Source of the DNA: Caldifarciminota bacterium
Lineage (GTDB): Bacteria; Hydrothermota; Hydrothermia; UBA1063; CAJXJZ01
Assembly (NCBI GenBank): GCA_026986775.1
Contig: JALSNX010000003.1
Span: 124,001 to 188,000, forward strand
DNA: 64,000 nucleotides
Reading direction: 5' to 3'
Part shown: positions 44,046 to 52,374 of the stretch, one piece after another
Layout: each line of letters begins with the position of its first letter
Position numbering within the stretch: position 1 is the stretch's first letter
Translations under genes and position numbers: made by a program
Notes under the pieces: model-generated
Database searches by the model: none
What the model was told of the DNA's origin: nothing
Seen by the model: the letters and a program-made list of their open reading frames with translations, nothing else

Positions 44046-45287
44046 TTAGCCTTCAAACTTTTTGACTATGACCGTTGCGTTGTGTCCCCCAAAGCCAAAG
44101 GAATTGGACATTCCAGCCCTTATTTTTACTTCCCTTGGACCCTCTGGAACATAATCAAGGTCGCAGTCCGGGTCCTTATATTCATAATTTCTCGTAGGAT
44201 GAACAACGTCGTTTTTCACTGATAGAGTAAGTATAATAAACTCTGCAGCTCCAGTGGCTCCCAGCATATGACCTGTCATTGATTTGGTGGAGTTAACAGG
44301 TATTTTATACGCTCTGTCTCCAAGTGCCCGTTTTATTGCTATTGTTTCAAATTTGTCGTTTAATTTTGTGGATGTGCCATGGGCGTTTATGTAGTCTATC
44401 TCATCAGGAGACATGCCTGCGTCTTTCATTGCAAGCATCATGGACATGTATGCCCCTTCACCTTCCGGTGCAGGCTGTGTTATATGATAGGCATCAGCAG
44501 TTGCTCCATACCCTACAATCTCGCCATAAATTTCTGCCCCGCGTTTCTTTGCGTGCTCCAATTCTTCAAGTATTATAATGCTTGCCCCTTCTGCCATGAC
44601 AAAGCCGTCCCTCTGTGCATCAAATGGCCTTGATGCTTTTTCAGGTTCGTCATTGCGGGTGGAAAGGGCTTTCATATTGGAGAATCCAGCAAGAGCAAGG
44701 GGTGTAAATGGTGCTTCTGCCCCTCCCGTTATGATAACATCAGCATATCCATGACGTATTTTATGAAAAGATTCTCCTATTGCATGGGTTGAAGATGCAC
44801 AGGCAGACACTATTGCAAAGTTGGGCCCCTTAAATCCATATTTCATAGATACAAGACCTGCGGCCATATCTGCAATCATCATGGGAACCAGAAAAGGACT
44901 AACTCTTCTTGGACCTTTGTTTGCAAGCACCCTGAATTCATTCTCAAGTGTTATAACACCACCAATGCCTGATGCAATCATCACTCCAACCCGTTCCTTA
45001 TCAAGCTCTGGGTAATCTAAAAGTCCAGAATCTTCAATAGCCTCAACAGTAGCATAGAGAGCATAGAGTGAAAAAAGGTCCTTTCTCTTTAACTCTCTCT
45101 GATCAAGCCTTTTTTCAGGTTTGAAATCCCGTACGAGTCCACCTATTTTGGAACCAAAACCCTCTGTGTCAAATCTATCTATTTTTGTTATCCCATTTAC
45201 GCCTTTTAAAGCGTTTTCAAAGAATTCGGGGACACTTTGACCTATAGGATTTACAGTACCCAGACCTGTGATAACTACCCTTCTCAT
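44046..45287 (-). CDS. fabF: 3-oxoacyl-ACP synthase II
   Basis: 413 residues. Catalytic C163 (S-A-C-A-S-S-T-H-A), H303 (N-A-H-G-T-S-T) and H340 (S-T-K-S-M-T-G-H-M-L-G-A-T-G-A) form the KAS I/II Cys-His-His triad. It elongates acyl-ACP in type II fatty acid synthesis. It starts 13 bases after the acpP stop; no Shine-Dalgarno is seen in that AT-rich gap. Confidence 0.95.
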   Translation of the reverse strand: MRRVVITGLGTVNPIGQSVPEFFENALKGVNGITKIDRFDTEGFGSKIGGLVRDFKPEKRLDQRELKRKDLFSLYALYATVEAIEDSGLLDYPELDKERVGVMIASGIGGVITLENEFRVLANKGPRRVSPFLVPMMIADMAAGLVSMKYGFKGPNFAIVSACASSTHAIGESFHKIRHGYADVIITGGAEAPFTPLALAGFSNMKALSTRNDEPEKASRPFDAQRDGFVMAEGASIIILEELEHAKKRGAEIYGEIVGYGATADAYHITQPAPEGEGAYMSMMLAMKDAGMSPDEIDYINAHGTSTKLNDKFETIAIKRALGDRAYKIPVNSTKSMTGHMLGATGAAEFIILTLSVKNDVVHPTRNYEYKDPDCDLDYVPEGPREVKIRAGMSNSFGFGGHNATVIVKKFEG

Positions 45288-45299
45288 AAATCAATTAAA

Positions 45300-45551
45300 T
45301 TATTTCTTTTCTTCTAATTTTTTTAATATATAGTATTGAGCATCACTAACTGTTCTTATCTTTTCTGCATCCTCATCGGGAATTTCAATATTGAATTTCT
45401 CTTCAATGGCCATTACCAGTTCCACTACATCAAGTGAATCTGCACCGAGGTCTTCCTGAAATCTCGCTTCTGGTTTTATCTGGTCTTCTGCCACATTGAG
45501 CTTTTCCATTATGATTTCTTTGAGTATTTCGAATACCTTATCTTTATCCAT
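45300..45551 (-). CDS. acpP: Acyl carrier protein
   Basis: 83 residues, acidic, four-helix type. The phosphopantetheine attachment serine is S39 in [18 protein letters not shown] precedes the ATG. It lies between tRNA-Leu and fabF and is probably co-transcribed with both. Confidence 0.96.
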   Translation of the reverse strand: MDKDKVFEILKEIIMEKLNVAEDQIKPEARFQEDLGADSLDVVELVMAIEEKFNIEIPDEDAEKIRTVSDAQYYILKKLEEKK

Positions 45552-45575
45552 GACTTTCCTCCTTTTTCGTTTTTA

Positions 45576-45661
45576 TGCCGAGGGCGGGATTCGAACCCGC
45601 ACGGGATTTTAGCCCCACTGGGTCCTGAACCCAGCGCGTCTGCCAATTCCGCCACCTCGGC
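45576..45661 (-). tRNA. tRNA-Leu (CAG)
   Basis: A class II tRNA with a long variable arm: acceptor GCCGAGG/CCTCGGC, anticodon loop TTCAGGA (CAG), T-loop TTCGAAT, discriminator A. CCA is not encoded, unlike tRNA-Asn in this window. Its own promoter lies upstream and acpP follows with no terminator between. Confidence 0.94.
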
Positions 45662-45675
45662 ACGTAAGCTTTTCT

Positions 45676-45704
45676 AATATAAAGGAGATACCGTGTTAAA
45701 TCAA
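45676..45704 (-). promoter_or_regulatory. Promoter of tRNA-Leu (and probably acpP-fabF)
   Basis: On the minus strand: TTGATT (45704-45699), 17 bp, TATATT (45681-45676), 14 bases before the tRNA 5' end, the same distance as for tRNA-Asn. Confidence 0.72.
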
Positions 45705-45737
45705 ATTTTACACTTTATGCTCCTGATATAGCCTCGT

Positions 45738-46916
45738 TCAGATTATCCCGTTTTTCCTTAGATTTTCAATTTCTAATTGATTGTATCCGATTTCCTTGAG
45801 TATTTCTTCTGTATGCTCTCCAAGAAGAGGGGGGTGTCTGTAAATAGGAAATGTCTTACCATCCATGTGAATGGGATTTGTAAATAGCCGTATTTTCCCT
45901 GCCGTAGGGTGTGATATTTCCTCAACAAAGTGTCTCTCTATCACATAATGGTCTTCAAAAGCCTCTTTAACGTTTCTTACTGGACCTGCGGGAATACTGG
46001 CTTTTTTGAGGGTTGTTATCCAGTAATCTCGTTCCTTTTCAGCAAAAGTTTTCTCCAGTATAGGAATAAGTATTTCTCTGTGTTTAAGTCTTTCAGGGTT
46101 TGTTTTAAACCGTGGGTCTTCTGCCAGCTCCGGTTTACCGATAACCTCACAAAGTCTTTTGAATTGTTCATCATTTCCCACGGCTACGATAAAATAATCG
46201 TCTTTTGCTTTAAAGGCCTGATAGGGCACAATATTCGGGTGCTGATTCCCATAGCGCTGGGGTATTTGCCCACCAATCAAATAATTTGCTGCGACATTTG
46301 CCAGAGAAGCCATGGAACATTCAAGGAGAGAATTATCAATCTTCGCACCTTTTTTGGTGATATCCCTTCTCCTCAGAGCTGATAATATTGCTATTACAGT
46401 GTAAAGTGCAGTAAAAATATCGCATATTGCAACCCCTACCTTCATAGGGGGGCCGTCTTTTTCGCCTGTGATGCTCATAAATCCTGAGAGTCCCTGTATA
46501 AGGACATCATAACCCGGTTCGTTGTTTCTAAAACTGTCAAGACCAAAGCCGGTTATTGAAGCCCATATTATATCTGACTTGATACTCCTGACATCTTCGT
46601 ATTCAAGTTTGAGCTTACGTAGAGTTTCCGGCAGAAAGTTTAAAATCAACACATCACTTCTTTCTATCAATTTTACAAGTATGTCATAGCCCCTTTTAAG
46701 ATCAAGGGTAATGCTCCTTTTATTTCTATTACATGACATGTAATATGCACTTTCTCCTCCCCTGAATGGAGGGCCCCAGTATCTTGTTTCATCACCTTTT
46801 TTGGGTCTTTCTACCTTTATAACGTCGGCGCCAAGGTCCGCCAGGATCATTGAAGCCGTGGGGCCTGCAAGTACCCTTGAAAGGTCAAGTACCCTGATTC
46901 CACTAAGAGGTTTCAT
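45738..46916 (-). CDS. CaiB/BaiF family (class III) CoA-transferase
   Basis: 392 residues. N-terminal R-V-L-D-L-S-R-V-L-A-G-P and A-D-V-I-K-V-E-R-P are typical, as is Y-D-V-L-I-Q-G-L-S-G-F-M and the catalytic-Asp region G-V-A-I-C-D-I-F-T-A-L. Family members move CoA between acids as formyl-CoA, succinyl-CoA or carnitine CoA-transferases; the substrates are not deducible. No Shine-Dalgarno is present; TATGAT ends 6 bases before the ATG, so a leaderless start is possible. Confidence 0.86.
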   Translation of the reverse strand: MKPLSGIRVLDLSRVLAGPTASMILADLGADVIKVERPKKGDETRYWGPPFRGGESAYYMSCNRNKRSITLDLKRGYDILVKLIERSDVLILNFLPETLRKLKLEYEDVRSIKSDIIWASITGFGLDSFRNNEPGYDVLIQGLSGFMSITGEKDGPPMKVGVAICDIFTALYTVIAILSALRRRDITKKGAKIDNSLLECSMASLANVAANYLIGGQIPQRYGNQHPNIVPYQAFKAKDDYFIVAVGNDEQFKRLCEVIGKPELAEDPRFKTNPERLKHREILIPILEKTFAEKERDYWITTLKKASIPAGPVRNVKEAFEDHYVIERHFVEEISHPTAGKIRLFTNPIHMDGKTFPIYRHPPLLGEHTEEILKEIGYNQLEIENLRKNGII

Positions 46917-46922
46917 GCTTCT

Positions 46923-46928
46923 ATCATA
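46923..46928 (-). promoter_or_regulatory. Candidate -10 for the CoA-transferase gene, leaderless start possible
   Basis: Minus-strand TATGAT, then six bases (AGAAGC) and ATG 46916. The -35 is weak (TTTTTC). It is supported mainly by the same -10 to ATG spacing as elsewhere. Confidence 0.4.
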
Positions 46929-46952
46929 AAGCTTTAAATTCGGAAGAAAAAA

Positions 46953-46981
46953 TTTACAGGACGCATGGGAGGAGTTAAAAT
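46953..46981 (+). promoter_or_regulatory. Promoter of the mannose-1-phosphate guanylyltransferase gene
   Basis: TTTACA at 46953-46958, 17 bp, TAAAAT at 46976-46981. The expected start near 46988 leaves a leader of under 20 bases containing GGAGGTG (46992-46998) before ATG 47005. Confidence 0.65.
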
Positions 46982-47004
46982 TCTATTAAATGGAGGTGGA
47001 GCGT

Positions 47005-48021
47005 ATGAAAAAGCTTGCAGTTATTATGGCAGGTGGTAAGGGAGAAAGGTTCTGGCCATTATCAAGAGAAAAACATCCAAAACAGTTTTTAAGGATAAAA
47101 GGTGATAAGGAGCTTATAGAGGCAACAGTTGACAGGGTGAGTCCTCTTTTTGACCATATACTCATTGTCACCACAAGAAAGCTTGAGGATAAGGTAAGAG
47201 AAAGGTTCCATAATGTTTCAATAATAGCAGAACCCGTGGGAAAGAATACAGGGCCCTGTGCAGCTTTGGCCACAAAGTTTGCCAAAGAGAATGGTTTCAA
47301 ATTGGTTGGTGTTTTCCCCGCAGACCATTTTATTGAAAATATTGATGGGTTCAATCAGAATGTTCGGGATGCCCTATTTATGGCAGAGAGAGGTTTTATA
47401 TCCACCATAGGAATAAGGCCCACCCGTCCTGATACAGGTTTTGGCTATATAGAAAGAGGTGATTTAATAGAAGATGGTGTTTTCAAGGTTGTGAAATTTC
47501 ATGAAAAACCGGAACTTGATAAAGCAAAGATGTATCTGGAGAGTGGCAGGTTTTACTGGAACGCCGGGATGTTTTTCTGGAAAACTGACGTATTCTTTGA
47601 GGAACTTGCTCGTTATGCACCTTCGCTAATGGAACCACTGAAGGTGCATTCCGTAAATGAAATAGATAGGATATATGAAAAGATGCCCTCTATTTCTATT
47701 GATTATGCTTTACTGGAAAAGACTACAAAAACCGTTGTAGTAGAAAGCAAATTTTTCTGGGAAGACCTTGGCTCCTATATTGCACTTGAAAGGGTTATAG
47801 AAAAGATAGATAAAAATGTAATAATCGGAGAAAGCGTTCAACTGGATGCTGAAGGTAATATTTTAATTTCAAAAGGAGGTCTTGTGGCAGTACTTGGATT
47901 AAAAGACATGGTGGTTGTTCATACTGAAGATGTTACGCTTGTTCTCCCCAAAAACAGGGTTCAGGAAGTAAAGAGAATAGTTAAAAAGCTGAGAGATATG
48001 GGTAAGACAGAGTATCTGTGA
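47005..48021 (+). CDS. manC: Mannose-1-phosphate guanylyltransferase
   Basis: 338 residues from ATG 47005. The in-frame ATG at 46990 was rejected because GGAGGTG lies between the two and the family begins K-K-L-A-V-I-M-A-G-G. The nucleotidyltransferase loop M-A-G-G-K-G-E-R-F-W-P-L-S and F-P-A-D-H-F are conserved, as is Y-W-N-A-G-M-F-F-W-K. It makes GDP-mannose from mannose-1-phosphate and GTP for glycan synthesis. Only the short GMP-transferase form is present, with no C-terminal isomerase. It overlaps recX. Confidence 0.9.
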   Translation: MKKLAVIMAGGKGERFWPLSREKHPKQFLRIKGDKELIEATVDRVSPLFDHILIVTTRKLEDKVRERFHNVSIIAEPVGKNTGPCAALATKFAKENGFKLVGVFPADHFIENIDGFNQNVRDALFMAERGFISTIGIRPTRPDTGFGYIERGDLIEDGVFKVVKFHEKPELDKAKMYLESGRFYWNAGMFFWKTDVFFEELARYAPSLMEPLKVHSVNEIDRIYEKMPSISIDYALLEKTTKTVVVESKFFWEDLGSYIALERVIEKIDKNVIIGESVQLDAEGNILISKGGLVAVLGLKDMVVVHTEDVTLVLPKNRVQEVKRIVKKLRDMGKTEYL

Positions 48022-48446
48022 AGAACTTTCGGGCTTATGCTTTAAGACTTATCAGTATAAGGGCGAGGAGTGAATTTGAACTCAGACGCAGATTGAGTGA
48101 AAAAGGTGCCTCGTCAGAACAGATTGAGGAAATAATAACTTCTTTTAAAGAGGCTGGCTTGCTTGACGATGCGGAATTTGCTTGTGATTTTGTAAGAAGT
48201 AAAACAATACGTCACTGGTCATGGTTCAGAATTGAATATACACTGAAATTAGAATTCAAAATTGCAGATGAGATAATAGAAAAAGCAAAAAAGTGTTATG
48301 ACGAAGATGAGGTGATGAAATATTATATTAAGAAATTCATCAAAAAAACCGATGATTATGCGTATATAAGGAAGTATCTGTATTCCAGGGGCTTTACCAG
48401 AGAGTTTATAAATAAAGTACTGGACGCTTTAACTGCTCAATCATGA
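48018..48446 (+). CDS. recX: RecX family regulatory protein
   Basis: 142 residues from GTG 48018. Three-helix RecX repeats: A-L-R-L-I-S-I-R-A-R-S-E-F-E-L-R-R-R-L, L-L-D-D-A-E-F-A-C-D-F-V and Y-L-Y-S-R-G-F-T-R-E-F-I-N. RecX modulates RecA filaments. Here it sits after manC rather than recA. Its last bases overlap the convergent GGDEF gene. Confidence 0.82.
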   Translation: MKNFRAYALRLISIRARSEFELRRRLSEKGASSEQIEEIITSFKEAGLLDDAEFACDFVRSKTIRHWSWFRIEYTLKLEFKIADEIIEKAKKCYDEDEVMKYYIKKFIKKTDDYAYIRKYLYSRGFTREFINKVLDALTAQS

Positions 48447-49540
48447 TCGTTGTTTTCACCAAATTCGTGAAAAGTACTTTCAGTATCTTCCCATAGTATT
48501 ACAGTTCTATTTTTACCGAGTTTTTTAGCGATATACAGCTTTTTATCTGCCTCTCTCATGAGTTCTGTAGCCGTATATGCCACAAAGAAATAGCTGCCAC
48601 CTATGCTGACAGTAGTGTTTGTATTTTTCTCTACCTCTTTTCTTATTCTCTCAGCAATTCTATAGGCACCTTCTTCATCGGTGTTTTTTAGAATTACAGT
48701 AAATTCATCACCTCCGTATCTGTATACACCGTCCGTATCTCTAATATTTCTTTTGATGATATAAACGAGTTCCTTGAGTACCTTATCACCTTCAAGATGT
48801 CCTAATGTATCGTTTACGTGTTTGAAATTGTCTACATCTATAATTAGAAGTACAAATCCAGTTTTGTGGACCATACATTCCTTTCTTACATGTTCTATAT
48901 CATCATAAAACTTTCTCAGGTTAAATGCGCCTGTAAGAGGGTCTTTTATAGATTCTTCATAGAACCGGTGGTATCTTTTTTTTATGTGTGCGGATAACTC
49001 TGAGAGCTCTTCACAGACCCGGTCAAATTCGTCCACTCCTGTTTTCTTTGTGCAATTTACCTCATCCTCGTTTTGAAGTTTTCTAATAGCATATTCTATG
49101 CGGTTTATGCCATGGATAAACAGCTTTTTTACTGAAAAATTCACGGTTACAATAAGAAAAGTAATTGTGAATAACAGAAGAATAATTCTGCTTATATAGA
49201 AAGGAATATAGGAAGGTTTAATGCCTTTTGAAAGAAGGGTGGCCACATAGTAGAATGAACCATTTCCTGCCCTGATTATAGTGTATTTCCCTTCAGCCAA
49301 TCTAAGGTGTATTGTATCAGGGTCGGAATGCCCTATGGTATTCAGGTTAATGGTGTCATAAATATTCAGAAATTCCCTACTGGTGTTTTTGTGATTTTTA
49401 TGAATTAGAATAAGTAGAGAATCCAACTTTTTGTACACTCCAATGAACTTTAGATTTGTATAATGATTTATGTGACCGACAAAATAATAAGATAACATTT
49501 CGGTATCTCTTTCGGGATTCAATTTCTGTATAAATTTCAC
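48437..49540 (-). CDS. Diguanylate cyclase (GGDEF), main part of a frameshifted membrane gene
   Basis: 367 residues as read from GTG 49540. An extracytoplasmic region (1-125) is followed by one membrane helix (about 137-155), a HAMP-like linker and a GGDEF domain with an intact Y-R-Y-G-G-D-E-F and an upstream R-D-T-D inhibitory (RxxD) site. It makes c-di-GMP from two GTP. The GTG is probably not a real start: reading upstream in frame gives F-F-I-Q-R-H-E-F-V-K. The missing N-terminal helix lies just upstream in the +1 frame at 49545-49766. Confidence 0.82.
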   Translation of the reverse strand: MKFIQKLNPERDTEMLSYYFVGHINHYTNLKFIGVYKKLDSLLILIHKNHKNTSREFLNIYDTINLNTIGHSDPDTIHLRLAEGKYTIIRAGNGSFYYVATLLSKGIKPSYIPFYISRIILLLFTITFLIVTVNFSVKKLFIHGINRIEYAIRKLQNEDEVNCTKKTGVDEFDRVCEELSELSAHIKKRYHRFYEESIKDPLTGAFNLRKFYDDIEHVRKECMVHKTGFVLLIIDVDNFKHVNDTLGHLEGDKVLKELVYIIKRNIRDTDGVYRYGGDEFTVILKNTDEEGAYRIAERIRKEVEKNTNTTVSIGGSYFFVAYTATELMREADKKLYIAKKLGKNRTVILWEDTESTFHEFGENNDHD

Positions 49541-49544
49541 AAAT

Positions 49545-49766
49545 TCATGTCTCTGAATGAAAAATTTGATTTTCCTTTCGGTGTATGGAGGAATGTAAAA
49601 AATCTCCTATACCTGCAAGAATTCCTGCTATGACTAAAAATAAAACAAGATAATACAATACAATCTTTTTAATGCGCACCTCCACCACCTCACCCTCAAG
49701 TTCTGCATTCTCAAGTATATTACCATATAAAAGGTTTGTCAAGTCAGGAATTTTATCTAATTTCAA
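49545..49766 (-). pseudogene. N-terminal fragment of the GGDEF gene, separated by a frameshift
   Basis: 73 residues starting at TTG 49766 (no ATG is available and a TAG lies three codons upstream). It has a charged cytoplasmic stretch and one membrane helix (I-K-K-I-V-L-Y-Y-L-V-L-F-L-V-I-A-G-I), then H-R-K-E-N-Q-I-F. Inserting one T into the ATTTTTC run (plus-strand 49560-49564) joins it in frame with the GGDEF ORF. Alone it has no recognisable function. The exact start remains uncertain. Confidence 0.6.
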
Positions 49767-49894
49767 CGTTCTCTATGCTGCTACAGTTTAGCAACAACAG
49801 AGTTTTGAGTAAATGCATGGTTTTACTTAATTGATATGAAAGGTGTTGAAATATAAACACAACTGTAATAAATACGGCTTCTGGCTAAGAAATC

Positions 49895-49923
49895 TTGCAT
49901 TTTTACATACTCTGCATTAAAAT
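49895..49923 (+). promoter_or_regulatory. Promoter of the prepilin peptidase gene, leaderless start predicted
   Basis: TTGCAT at 49895-49900, 17 bp, TAAAAT at 49918-49923, then six bases (CTTAAC) and ATG 49930. No Shine-Dalgarno is present. Confidence 0.68.
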
Positions 49924-49929
49924 CTTAAC

Positions 49930-50682
49930 ATGCAGGCTTTTTATGCCATATTTATTGTTTTGCTGGGGCTTGCAATTGGGAGCTTTCTGAATGTATGTAT
50001 ATACCGTATTCCTGAAGGTATGTCCATACTGCATCCTCCCTCGCACTGTCCTTACTGTGGAAGGAGAATAAGGTTTTATGACAACATTCCTCTTGTATCA
50101 TATATAATACTTGGTGGGAAATGTAGGTACTGTAAACACCGCATTCCATTTCGCTATTTCCTTGTGGAGCTTTTAACAGGAGTACTTTTTTTTCTGGCTT
50201 ATTTGAGATTTGGATTAACATTTGAACTTATAAGAATGCTGGTTTTTATAACGTTTGCTTCATGTGTTGCCTTTATAGATGCAGAGAAAATGCTTGTGCC
50301 TGATAAGGTCACTTTTCCAGCTATTTTTCTGGGAGTTGTTCTTGCGCTATATCCCGGGGGTTTCAGTTTAGTAAATGGTTTGATTGGTGCAGTTTTTGGT
50401 GGAGTCATAATGCTTGTATTCAGGGTTGGTGGAAAGCTTGTATTTAAACGTGAGGCATTAGGGGATGGTGATATTGTCATTATGATAATGATAGGGATTT
50501 TCACCGGTCCTCTGGGTGTATTTGTATCAATTCTTTTCGGTTCTCTTTTAGGTAGTATCGTTGGAATTTTCCTTATTTTAAAGAACAAAACTGACATTTT
50601 GCCCTTTGGTCCTTTCTTAATAGCAGGCTCGTTTATATATATTTATTTGATTCAGTTTACAAAATACTTGACAATTGGTTAA
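49930..50682 (+). CDS. pilD: Prepilin peptidase / N-methyltransferase
   Basis: 250 residues, polytopic. N-terminal methyltransferase part with two CxxC pairs (C-P-Y-C and C-R-Y-C) and P-L-V-S-Y. The A24 aspartic protease domain follows, with D-A-E-K-M-L-V-P-D and the G-D-G-D motif (A-L-G-D-G-D-I-V). It cleaves the leader of type IV prepilins and methylates the new N-terminus. It heads the pilus locus; the next promoter overlaps its 3' end. Confidence 0.93.
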   Translation: MQAFYAIFIVLLGLAIGSFLNVCIYRIPEGMSILHPPSHCPYCGRRIRFYDNIPLVSYIILGGKCRYCKHRIPFRYFLVELLTGVLFFLAYLRFGLTFELIRMLVFITFASCVAFIDAEKMLVPDKVTFPAIFLGVVLALYPGGFSLVNGLIGAVFGGVIMLVFRVGGKLVFKREALGDGDIVIMIMIGIFTGPLGVFVSILFGSLLGSIVGIFLILKNKTDILPFGPFLIAGSFIYIYLIQFTKYLTIG

Positions 50683-50696
50683 ACTTGTGTTATTAT
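50668..50696 (+). promoter_or_regulatory. Promoter of the pilMN-pilQ operon, leaderless start predicted
   Basis: A perfect TTGACA at 50668-50673, 17 bp, TATTAT at 50691-50696, then seven bases and ATG 50704. It overlaps the end of pilD. There is no Shine-Dalgarno before the first gene; the downstream genes have one. Confidence 0.78.
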
Positions 50697-50703
50697 ATAC
50701 GAC

Positions 50704-52365
50704 ATGGCAGATGATTTAAATATAAAAAATATAAAAAAGAAGAGGAGTGAGGCCTTACGTTTTCTTGGAAAAGGCAAGATAGATAAGGCCATAGAGGTAT
50801 ATGAGGATATTCTGAAAGTCAAGGAGGACCCCGATATTTACAATTCCGTGGGTGACCTCTATGTGAGAAAGCAGAATATATCCAGAGCCATTGAAGCGTA
50901 TGAGAAGGCCTTTAAGTTATACAAGGAGATAGAATTTCTGGATAATGCTGTTGCTGTTATAAGGAAGATACTTAAATACGAGAAAGACCGAAAAGACCTC
51001 TATCTTGAACTGGCAGACCTCTATACAGAATTGGGAAATCAGGATGCAGCACTTGATGCCCTGGAGAGTGTAATCACTGAAGACCTTGATCCATCAATGC
51101 TTGAACGTGCTTTTGCCATTATTACACAACTTGCTGAAAAGGTTCAGGAAGATGAGTCCAGTGTACGAAGGTTTGAAAGACTGTTTATAAAACTGCAGGA
51201 GATATCAGAAAGGTTTGGTGAGATTTCCCTTGAAAGCGGTATGGGGATGGATATGGGCATGGGGGATGAGGATATTTTTGCGTCAGAGCCGTCTCAGGAA
51301 GAGAGTGTTGAAGAGGAAGGTCTGGTATTGGAAGATACAGGGGAAGAGGTTGAAACCGGCGTTTCTGAAGCTCAGACGGAAGGTCCTTCTACACCACCTG
51401 GTCTATCAGAATCACATGAAGAAGGATTTATTTTAGAGGAGGAAGAAAAGGAAGAAACTGCCGAAGTAGAGTCTGCTACTCAGGAAGCGGAAGAACCTGC
51501 TGCTTTTGTGGAGGAGGAAGAAATAAGGCCGGTTCCCGGGCTGAAGAAGTATGATGATATTTATGAAGCGCCAGAGGCTTCCACTGAAGACCTTGTTTTT
51601 GACGCGGAGGAACCGGAGGAAGAGCCTGTTATTTCCGATTTTCAGGAACCACAGGAAGAGGAAATAAGCGAGTTAGAGACCAAAGAAGATGAGTTTACAC
51701 CTGAGAGTGGCGAAGAAATAATAGAAGGGGCTGTTGAGACTGAAGAACCGGTAATCTCAGAGCCACCTGAAGTTACCACAGAGACCGAGGAGCAAAAGGT
51801 AAAAACAACGGATAAGGGTAAAACAATGCCCACAGAGGAGATTATTGCCACTAAACCCGTAGAAAGACAGAAACCTCCTACCACCACAAAACATCCCGAA
51901 ATAGAAAGTAAGTACTATGAAGAATTTAAGGATATTGTTCTGACTTTTATTGAAGAAATGGGTGAGGCCAATATTGATGAGCTTTATGATTTTGAGCATC
52001 CTTTTGAAACAGCCATGACATTATACAGAATGGATCTTTTTGATGCTGCCATTGATGAGTTTCAGCTTGCCATGAGAGATAGTGAATACAGGCTCAGGGC
52101 TATGGAGATGATAGGCAGGATTTTCTTTGAATTGAATAACTACGAGATGGCAATCAAAATGCTTGAGAAAGCCCTTGACGAAGGTGGATATGAGGAGCAT
52201 GAGTATGTTGGTATCAGATATTATCTCGGTAAGGCATACGAAGCTATGGGACTTGAGGATAAGGCTCTTGAACATTACGAACAACTTTATCTGATTGATA
52301 GAAACTATAGAGATGTCAGTGAAAGAATAGATGCCTTGAGGCTTAAAAGGGTAAAAAGTTTTTAG
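50704..52365 (+). CDS. Acidic TPR protein heading the pilus operon
   Basis: 553 residues, no signal peptide, so cytoplasmic. TPR repeats at 10-150 (G-K-I-D-K-A-I-E-V-Y-E-D-I-L, I-S-R-A-I-E-A-Y-E-K-A-F), then an extremely Glu-rich, low-complexity linker (about 180-400), then C-terminal TPRs (about 410-545, N-Y-E-M-A-I-K-M-L-E-K-A). A scaffold-like architecture, loosely comparable to FimV-type pilus proteins, but no homology is claimed. It is followed nine bases later by the MshEN-AAA+ gene. Confidence 0.7.
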   Translation: MADDLNIKNIKKKRSEALRFLGKGKIDKAIEVYEDILKVKEDPDIYNSVGDLYVRKQNISRAIEAYEKAFKLYKEIEFLDNAVAVIRKILKYEKDRKDLYLELADLYTELGNQDAALDALESVITEDLDPSMLERAFAIITQLAEKVQEDESSVRRFERLFIKLQEISERFGEISLESGMGMDMGMGDEDIFASEPSQEESVEEEGLVLEDTGEEVETGVSEAQTEGPSTPPGLSESHEEGFILEEEEKEETAEVESATQEAEEPAAFVEEEEIRPVPGLKKYDDIYEAPEASTEDLVFDAEEPEEEPVISDFQEPQEEEISELETKEDEFTPESGEEIIEGAVETEEPVISEPPEVTTETEEQKVKTTDKGKTMPTEEIIATKPVERQKPPTTTKHPEIESKYYEEFKDIVLTFIEEMGEANIDELYDFEHPFETAMTLYRMDLFDAAIDEFQLAMRDSEYRLRAMEMIGRIFFELNNYEMAIKMLEKALDEGGYEEHEYVGIRYYLGKAYEAMGLEDKALEHYEQLYLIDRNYRDVSERIDALRLKRVKSF

Positions 52366-52374
52366 GAGGGTTAT

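Noticed and set aside
46990-47004. ATG 46990 as start of manC
   Set aside because: GGAGGTG lies between it and ATG 47005, where the family's conserved N-terminus begins.
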